64,000 nt of DNA. Source: Adiantum capillus-veneris. Its lineage: Eukaryota > Streptophyta > Polypodiopsida > Polypodiales > Pteridaceae. The DNA is taken from assembly GCA_014529385.2 (NCBI GenBank), contig CM043962.1:130335074-130399073 (forward strand), written 5' to 3'. The notes under the pieces were generated by a model. That model was not told the DNA's origin. It searched no databases and worked only from the letters and a program-made list of their open reading frames with translations. Every line of letters starts with the position of its first letter. Within the stretch, counting starts at the first letter, position 1. The position numbers were made by a program, and so were the translations under genes. Below, in pieces: positions 57,490-64,000 of this stretch.

Positions 57490-58598
57490 TATCGAATTAC
57501 CACACATGTGAATATGCAGCAACAACTGACAAGCATGCATCATGGACAACAGGATTGTAAGTGCACTCTGGGCTAAAAGCCCATTCTACATCAACATCAG
57601 CAACATAGTCTCCTTTCATAGAAGACTCAACAATGGATGCATTTGTAGTGGAACCAGCATTTGCAGTGGAACCACCCTCTTTCTTCTTAGCCTCTTTGGC
57701 CTTCAACTTAGGACACGATCAAGTGATCATCGGCTTTACAATAATGGCAACGCATCTTCTTTTTTCCCTTATCACCAGAATTTCCAAACGAATTGCTGCC
57801 AGCAAAAGCATTAGGAACAGAATTTTTGCCACTCATAGCAGAACCATAAAAAGTGGCTGCATTGCTGTTACCACCCTTTCTTTGAGAAGCAATAAAAGCC
57901 TGTTCAACTTCACGCTGTCTAATCCTGTTTTTTCTGGAAAGTGACTCTTGCAACAGCAATGTGCATAATGCATCAAACTTGACAACTTCTGGATTTCCAT
58001 GGGTCATAAGTCTCCAAGTACTAGCAAAAGTTTGGTAAGAATCTGGTAAGGCATCAAGAACAGTCTGCACAAGGGAACTGTTTGAAATAACTTCACCTGC
58101 ATAAATAAGCTTCTCATTGATATCCTTGACACTAGCAAGGAAAGTGTCCATATCATCTTCCTCATGCATAATCTTCGACTCCAGCTCTTTACGTAGCAAA
58201 GCAATTTTAGCCTCATTGCGGCTTGCATAAAGACCTGCTAGAATATCCCAAGTCTGTTTTGCAGATTTTGCTGAACAGATGTGAGGAACAGTGGTGCGCT
58301 TCACAGACAACGCAATCAATGCATGAGCCTGCGCATCCTTAACATCCCAACAAGCTTGTTCTGCCATAGGCAAAACAACTCTAACAGCTGCAATCCTTGC
58401 AGCAAGACCTGCAACATCCTCAACATCGCCTACATCCTCAGAACTAGGACGTACAGCAATGCCTTGCACAATGTTCCAGACACCCTTTGACACAAGAACA
58501 TGTTGCATCATATAAGCCCACATAGGGTAGTTGTCCCCATCCAACCTGTCCTCAACAACAAACATCTTGAACACATCTGTGTTGTTGTTGTTAGCCAT
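57490..58598 (-). pseudogene. Copia gag of element A
   Basis: Starts MANNNNTDVFKMFV at 58598; an open frame extends a little upstream. It has a UBN2-type gag core (WDILAGLYASRNEAKIALL, EEDDMDTFLASV, LDALPDSYQTFAS) and a zinc knuckle RCHYCKADDHL that is cut by a frameshift at about 57710, before its last Cys. The remaining tail continues in another frame to about 57497. Confidence 0.9.
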
Positions 58599-58947
58599 GG
58601 TAAATGCTGCACCTGATTTGAAAACTGCCCAAAAATAGGAGAAATGGAGCGGGAACAACCTGTGCTATATAGCACAAACCGTAGAAGACTATAAGGCACC
58701 TGTTATGCAGAAAATGGCACTGACAAAAATTCTACACAAAATGACGAAATAGCCTGTGCAGTACTACCTGTAGTGGAAATGGAGGCCGAAATGAGCCCAA
58801 ATCAAGATTTTGAGCAGACCAAGCTCTACAAGATGTCCCAAAATATTTGTCGACCCAAAGCTCACTAAAATCGGAGAAAGTGAGCAGGCGTGTGCTGGAG
58901 CAGCTAGCGACTAAGCCCGGGAGGACGTGACCTGCTCTGATACCAAT

Positions 58948-59169
58948 TGTTGGAATTAGGGTTGCAAAAAAAGGCACACAGCTTGGAGAAGATGAAGGAA
59001 GCTCAAGGCATACAATAGAGAGTGTATTACTTAGTGTGCAATGGAAAGATAGATAACCCTAGAGTGATGGGCGTATATACAATGCTCGGGGGAAAAAATC
59101 TCCTAAAGAGGGAAAAAATGCCCCGGCGGTCCTAGTGTGTTCACACACATCACTACCACATGTATATGG
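58948..59169 (-). repeat. 5' LTR of copia element A, truncated at the junction with B
   Basis: Starts TGTTGGAATTAGGG on the plus strand and stops after ACATGTATATGG, about five bases short of the other copies. The next base belongs to the leader of element B. Confidence 0.88.
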
Positions 59170-59394
59170 GCTCAGTCTGCTCAGGTTTTTGATTTGGGCT
59201 CATTTCGGCCTCCATTTCCCCTCAGGCAGTGCTGCACAGGCTATTTCATCATTTTGTGCAGAATTTCTATCAATGCCGTTTTCTACATAACAGGTGCCTC
59301 ATAGTCTTCTATGGTTTGTGCTATATAGCACATGATGTTCCCGCTCTGTTTCTCCTATTTTCGGGCAGTTTTCACATCAGGTGCAACATTTACC

Positions 59395-60412
59395 ATGGCT
59401 GACAGCAACAACACAGATGTGTTCAAGATGTTTGTTGCCGAGGACAGGTTGGATGGGGACAATTTTCCTATGTGGCTTATATGATGCAACACGTTCTTGT
59501 GTCAAAAGGCGTCTAGAATATTGTGTAGGGCATTGATGTACGTCCTGGTTCTGAGGATGTAGGCGATGTTGAGGATGTTGCAGGTCTTGCTGCAAGGATT
59601 GCTGATGTTAGAGTTGTTTTGCCTACGACAAAACAAGCTCGTTGGGATGTTAAGGATGCGCAGGCTCATGCATTGATTGCATTGTCTGTGAAGCGCACCA
59701 TTATTCCTCACATCCGTTCAGCAAAATCTGCAAAACAGGCTTGGGATATTTTGGCAGGTCTTTATGCAAGTCGCAATGAGGCTAAAATTGCTTTGTTGCG
59801 TGAAGAGCTGGAGTCAAAGATTATGCATGAGGAATATGATATGGACACTTTCCTTGCTAGTGTCAAGGATATCAATGGGCAACTTATTTCTGCGGTGAAG
59901 TCATTTCAGAAAGTTCCCTTGTGCAGACTGCTCTTGATGCCTTACCAAATTCTTACCAGACTTTTGCTAGTACTTGGAGACTTATGACCCAAGGAAATCC
60001 AAAAGTTGCCAATTTTGATGCATTATGCACATTGCTGTTGCAAGAGTCACTTTCCAAAAAAATAGGACTAGACAACGTGCAGTTGAACAAGCTTTTATTG
60101 CTTCTCAAAGAAAGGGTGGTAACAACAATGCAGCCACTTCTTATGGTTCTCCTGCGAGTGGCCAAAATTCTGTTCCTAATGCTTCTGCTGGCAGCAATTC
60201 GTCTGGCAATTCTGGTGATAAGGGAAAACAGAGAATGCGTTGCCATTATTGTAAAGCTAATGATCACTTGATCAAGTCGTGTCCTAAGTTAAAGGCCAAA
60301 CAGGCTAAGAAGAAAGAGGGTGGTTCCACTGCAAATGCTGGTTCCACTACAAATGCAACCACTGTTGAGTCTTCTGTGACAGGAGACTGCGATGCTGATG
60401 TTGATGTAGAAT
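59395..60412 (+). pseudogene. Copia gag of element B
   Basis: Starts MADSNNTDVFKMFV, frameshifts after MW near 59475 and again near 59910 and 60040. It keeps a complete zinc knuckle CHYCKANDHLIKSC (C-x2-C-x4-H-x4-C, about 60238-60280) and ends at a TGA at 60412-60414. Confidence 0.9.
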
Positions 60413-60451
60413 GAGCTTTTAGTGTAGAGTGCACCTACAATCCTGCTGTCC

Positions 60452-62081
60452 ATGATGCATGCTTTTCAGTTGGCAGATTCACATGTGTGGTATTTCGAGA
60501 GTGGCGCTACAAAGCACACTACCTCACATCATGAATTGTTTACCTCTCTCGAGTCTGTCCCTCATGGGAATTCAGTCACTTGTGCCAACAATGCCTCTTA
60601 TCCGGTTCAGGGAGTTGGAAAGATTGTGCTTACTGGTTCTAATGGCAGTTCTTTCACACTTGTTGATGCACTTTATGTACCTGGGATCAAGAAGAATCTC
60701 TTGTCTGTATCCGCACTTGCTAGACTTGGACTTGTAGTCAAATTTGTGGATGACAGATGTACAGTTCATGATTTCAATTTTGGTGATGAAATTGTTGCAT
60801 CTGGCCTTTTGTGCTGTGGGCTGTATATGCTCACTTTGTATGACAAGTGTGGACAAAATTTTTCCAGTTTGCTACGTTTTCAGAAATCAGATATGGTTGC
60901 TTCTTTGCCACCTCTTGAAGCACCTGCCAAACATGTTTGTGAAGGCTGTATTTTGGGTAAGATGCAACGTTCTAAGTTTCCAAAGGATGGTTCAGTTCGG
61001 GCCACATGCAAGTTGCAGCTTGTGCATAGTGATGTTTGTGGGCCCATGCAAACCTTGGGCAATTACCTATACTTCGTGACTCTCATTGATGATTATTCCA
61101 GGCATGCATGGGTATTTCCGCTTAAAGTGAAGTCCAAAGTTTTTATGTGCTTCAAACAATTTCTGGCTAAGGCTGAAAATGTCTCGAAATGTACCCTCCG
61201 ATCGAGGGGGGGAGTATATGTCTCATGAATTTAATGCATTTCTGGCTAGTCGTGGGATAAAACACGAATGTACAGTGCCTTATACACCTCAACAAAATGG
61301 TGTTGCTGAGAGGAAAAACAGGTCATTGACGGAAATGGCACGATGTATGGTCAAAAGTCAAGCTTTGCCGCATTCTTTTTGGCTTGAGGCCATCATGTGT
61401 GCCACTTATGTACTTAATAGGTGTCCTACGAAAGCTTTGCAATCTATTACTCCATATAAAGCATGGCATGATAGAAAGACTTCTATTGAGCACATGCGTG
61501 TTTTTGGCTGTTTGGCATATGCTTTGGTGCCACAAGTGCAGCGAAGAAAATTGGATGATAAGGCTCTCAAATGTATTTTTGTTGGTTATAGTGATGAAAT
61601 CAAAGGTTATAGGTTGTATCGTCCGCAAACAAAACGTATTTTGGTTTCACGGGATGTAGTGTTTGTGGAAGATTCTGTGCAGCCCTTGCTGTCATGTACT
61701 AGAGACAGTAATGTAAGCTCACATGACATTTATGACACTTTGTTGCCTCTTTTCAGTGGTGGAATTATGAATGTAATTTCCAATGAGGCAAATGTACAGC
61801 CTATGGGGGTTTCTGAAAATGTTATAGATCAGCCTATTACTGATGCAGATGTACATGATGTACTTGATGAGGAAAGGGCTGAAAATGAGCAGGCTAGAGG
61901 TATGCCAAAATGGCTGGTGCACACTTTCCGTGATGACAGTAAATTGTATGCACCTTTGTCTAGTCATACTCCTTCAGGCTCTCTCCATGCATCTTATGCA
62001 TCAGAATGTTATGCTTTGGCTGTGTCTATCTTACATGATGTTGAGGAACCTCTGTCTTTTGATGAAGCACAAAATTCATAA
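60452..62081 (+). pseudogene. Copia protease and integrase of element B
   Basis: The protease motif reads FESGATKH, with the catalytic Asp changed to Glu. The HxxxH part of the pre-integrase zinc finger is deleted, while CEGCILGKMQ remains. The integrase core has HSDVCGP, then a small deletion and frameshift near 61180 at the SDRGGEY site, then PQQNGVAE intact. It ends at TAA (62079-62081), the same stop as in element A. Confidence 0.9.
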
Positions 62082-62087
62082 AATTGG

Positions 62088-63584
62088 ATGGCTGCCATGC
62101 AATCAGAATATGGTGCACTTATAGAAAATGACACATGGACTTTATGTGATTTTCCTCCTGGCAAAAAGGCCATTGGTAAAAAGTGGCTTTACAAGTTGAA
62201 ACGCAAGCCGGATGGTGAGATCGATCGCCATAAGGCTCGACTTGTTGCAAAGGGTTATGCACAACAAAAAGGCATAGATTATGAAGAGACTTTTTCTCCC
62301 ACTTGTCGTATGACTACTGTGCGTTTTTTATGTGCATTGGCAGCTCATTTTGGTTGGGATGTACATCAATCAAACATTGTTACTTCTTTCTTGAATGGTG
62401 ACATATTTGAGGAAGTTTATGTAACGCAGCCTCGCAATTTTGTCATAAAAGGACAAGAGGACAAAGTGTGCAGATGTAAGAAGGCTTTGTATGGGTTGAA
62501 GCAATCTCCTCGTGCTTGGTATGAGAAAGCTGACACTCATTTGGTTAAACGAGGATTTCGTAACAGTCCAACAGAAAGAACATTGTATGTAAAGTGTGAG
62601 GGTGATGTACTTCTCATTGTGGTTCCTTATGTTGATGATTTGCTGATCAATGGACCAAATGAGAGACATATTGCTGAATGTAAAGCTGATTTGAATGCTA
62701 CTTTCAAGATGAAAGATTTGGGGTTGTTGCATCATTACTTGGGTATACAGTTTAAGCAGTGTGATGGTGGTATTGCCTTGTGTCAGAAAAGTTACATAGA
62801 GACATTGCTATGTAAGTTTGGACTTGAGGATTGCAAACCTATCGCCACTCCCATGGAAACATGTTTGAAGTTGAGTCTAAATGCTATTGGCGATCCTGTT
62901 GATGTCACTCTTTACCAAACTGCTGTTGGCTGCCTCATTTATGTATGCAACACGAGGCCAGCTATTCAGTTTGCAGTCTCACAGGTTAGCAGATTTATGC
63001 ATAGCCTAGCGTCTAAGCATTGGCAGGCTCTCAAGAGGATTTTCCGCTACCTTAGTGGCACTTTACATCTTGTCTTGTTTTATCCCAAGGGGGGATCATT
63101 GCCGCCAGACTTACATGCTTTTTCCGGCTCAGATTGGGCTGGTTGTTTTGACACGCGAGTGTCCACAAGTGTTTTTTGTTTCATGCTTGATAGTTTATGT
63201 ATATCATGGTTGATCAAGAAGCAACCTACTCTGGCCACTTTGAGTTGTGAGGATGAGTACAGGGCAGTCTTCATTGCTACGGTTGAGTGTGTATGGCTCA
63301 GACGCCTTATGGCTGATTTGGGTGTTGGACAAGACACTGTCAACACTATCTACACTGACAGTCAGAGTGCATTGATAGTTGCGAGGAACCTAGTTTTTCA
63401 TGCTCGCACAAAGCACATTGAGGTGCATTACCACTATGTCAGGGAGAGGCTCTCAACAGGAGAGATCAGCTTGGCTTATGTGCCAACACAGGACAACCTT
63501 GCAGATCTTTTCACAAAGGCATTATCTTGTGAGAAGCTTGAAGCTTTCCGCAAAGCTTTGGGCTTACTTCCCTTTGTGGACTGA
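62088..63584 (+). CDS. Copia reverse transcriptase-RNase H of element B, uninterrupted 498 codons
   Basis: Open from MAAMQSEYGALIENDTWTL to LGLLPFVD. RT motifs: KARLVAKGYAQQKGIDYEETF, then NIVTSFLNGDIFEEVYV where the usual catalytic Asp is Asn, then an intact YVDDLLI. RNase H: GSDWAGCFDTRVS, TVECVWL, YTDSQSALIVARN and HIEVHYHYVRE. In an intact element this would be the 3' part of one polyprotein; here a stop just upstream (62079) separates it. The Asp-to-Asn change should abolish polymerisation. Confidence 0.88.
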   Translation: MAAMQSEYGALIENDTWTLCDFPPGKKAIGKKWLYKLKRKPDGEIDRHKARLVAKGYAQQKGIDYEETFSPTCRMTTVRFLCALAAHFGWDVHQSNIVTSFLNGDIFEEVYVTQPRNFVIKGQEDKVCRCKKALYGLKQSPRAWYEKADTHLVKRGFRNSPTERTLYVKCEGDVLLIVVPYVDDLLINGPNERHIAECKADLNATFKMKDLGLLHHYLGIQFKQCDGGIALCQKSYIETLLCKFGLEDCKPIATPMETCLKLSLNAIGDPVDVTLYQTAVGCLIYVCNTRPAIQFAVSQVSRFMHSLASKHWQALKRIFRYLSGTLHLVLFYPKGGSLPPDLHAFSGSDWAGCFDTRVSTSVFCFMLDSLCISWLIKKQPTLATLSCEDEYRAVFIATVECVWLRRLMADLGVGQDTVNTIYTDSQSALIVARNLVFHARTKHIEVHYHYVRERLSTGEISLAYVPTQDNLADLFTKALSCEKLEAFRKALGLLPFVD

Positions 63585-63659
63585 TCATGTCCTCAGGCCA
63601 TGGCACTTCCCTTTACTCATGTGCCAGCTCTCGTTCACCGCATCACTCCAGGGGGGATT

Positions 63660-63886
63660 TGTTACCATATACATGTGGTAGTGATGTGTCTGAACACACT
63701 AGGACCGCTGGGGAATTTTTTCCCTCTTTAGGAGGTTTTTTCCCCCAAGCATTGTATATACGCCCATCACTCTAGGGCTACCTATCTTTCCATTGCATAC
63801 TAAGTAACACACTCTCTATTGTGTGCCTTGAGCGTCCTTCCTCTTCTCCAAGCTGTGTGTGTCTCTCTGCAACCCTAATTCCAACA
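63660..63886 (+). repeat. 3' LTR of copia element B
   Basis: 227 bp, TGTTACCATATACATG...CCCTAATTCCAACA, preceded by CCAGGGGGGATT. It is an inverted copy of the LTR at 54015-54241. Confidence 0.92.
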
Positions 63887-64000
63887 CTCGTTGCAAAGGA
63901 TCACCTCTCTCCTATGCTTGGGGGAAGGTACTAGAGCATGATTCCTTCATCCTTTTTGACCCTGGCTCTGCTCATAATTTCATATCCACGGAGTTGGCCA
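63887..64000 (+). pseudogene. Ty3/gypsy gag-protease junction, runs off the window
   Basis: Matches 53337-53395 (GGATCACCTCTCTCCTATGC) and continues into FDPGSAHNFIS, the start of a gypsy aspartic protease. It is the right flank of the copia pair. Confidence 0.8.

Larger units (their letters stand above)
54015..59169 (-). mobile_element. Ty1/copia element A (minus strand), two LTRs
   Basis: 3' LTR 54015-54241, purine tract 54242-54258, pol and gag, complement of the primer-binding site 58934-58945 (GCTCTGATACCA), 5' LTR 58948-59169. The 5' LTR lacks its last few bases (TAACA) where it abuts element B, and no target duplication flanks the element. Coding regions are broken by frameshifts and stops. 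Confidence 0.9.
59170..63886 (+). mobile_element. Ty1/copia element B (plus strand), 5' LTR missing
   Basis: Begins inside the leader (GTCTGCTCAGG) and runs through gag, pol, purine tract (about 63648-63659) and 3' LTR (63660-63886). It is head to head with element A, sharing only A's 5' LTR as spacer. It is flanked on the right by gypsy gag/protease sequence (LFDPGSAHNFIS, about 63950-63990), the same element that flanks A on the left. Confidence 0.9.

Overview
This window looks like intergenic nuclear DNA of a land plant, with no confident ordinary host gene. Evidence for a plant: primer-binding sites matching the initiator tRNA-Met (TGGTATCAGAGC) beside long terminal repeats (LTRs), TTTAGGG-like motifs, short GT-AG introns, Ty3/gypsy chromovirus and Ty1/copia pol sequences, a hAT transposase with a BED finger, a plant-type FCP1-like domain, and very many (GA)n/(CT)n tracts. 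A spore-bearing plant with a large genome, such as a fern, is my guess only.

Layout. 0-3.4 kb: simple repeats and a possible LTR fragment. 3466-6553: a 3.1-kb non-autonomous minus-strand LTR element. 6.56-8.03 kb: LTR-like and broken coiled-coil sequence. 8036-27522: a 19.5-kb LTR element with an exact 5-bp target duplication (CAATC), a primer-binding site, and no gag-pol of its own. It holds a young, internally deleted chromovirus (11644-13449, duplication TTGGG) and an 11.8-kb unit (15076-26851) bounded by 35-bp inverted repeats. 27.5-38.4 kb: a broken coiled-coil locus, a decayed copia element and AT-rich repeats. 38.5-42.0 kb: two halves of hAT transposase sequence in opposite orientation around a copia fragment. 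42.0-46.2 kb: gypsy remnants. 46.2-51.5 kb: a minus-strand gag/protease-like element without polymerase. 52.8-64 kb: a scrambled gypsy copy hit by two copia elements arranged head to head.

The centrepiece is the 11.8-kb unit. It carries four intron-containing genes: (1) an 855-aa transposase-like protein; (2) an unrecognised acidic protein; (3) a predicted 817-aa fusion of a histone H3-like domain with intact MARTK...TARK tail, a Ulp1/SENP-type cysteine protease and an FCP1-like HAD domain; (4) an unrecognised 413-aa protein. Genes 2 and 3 diverge from a 2-kb microsatellite hub holding four 59-bp GGCGCGCG-armed palindromes. The genes look like a coherent mobile element, possibly one that marks or enters chromatin through an H3-like subunit. 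I know of no described element with this content.

A second cross-cutting observation: five separate LTR elements carry a 7-9-bp stem with an NGGA tetraloop 15-20 bp before the 3' LTR. The stems differ in sequence but keep their pairing in four of the five.
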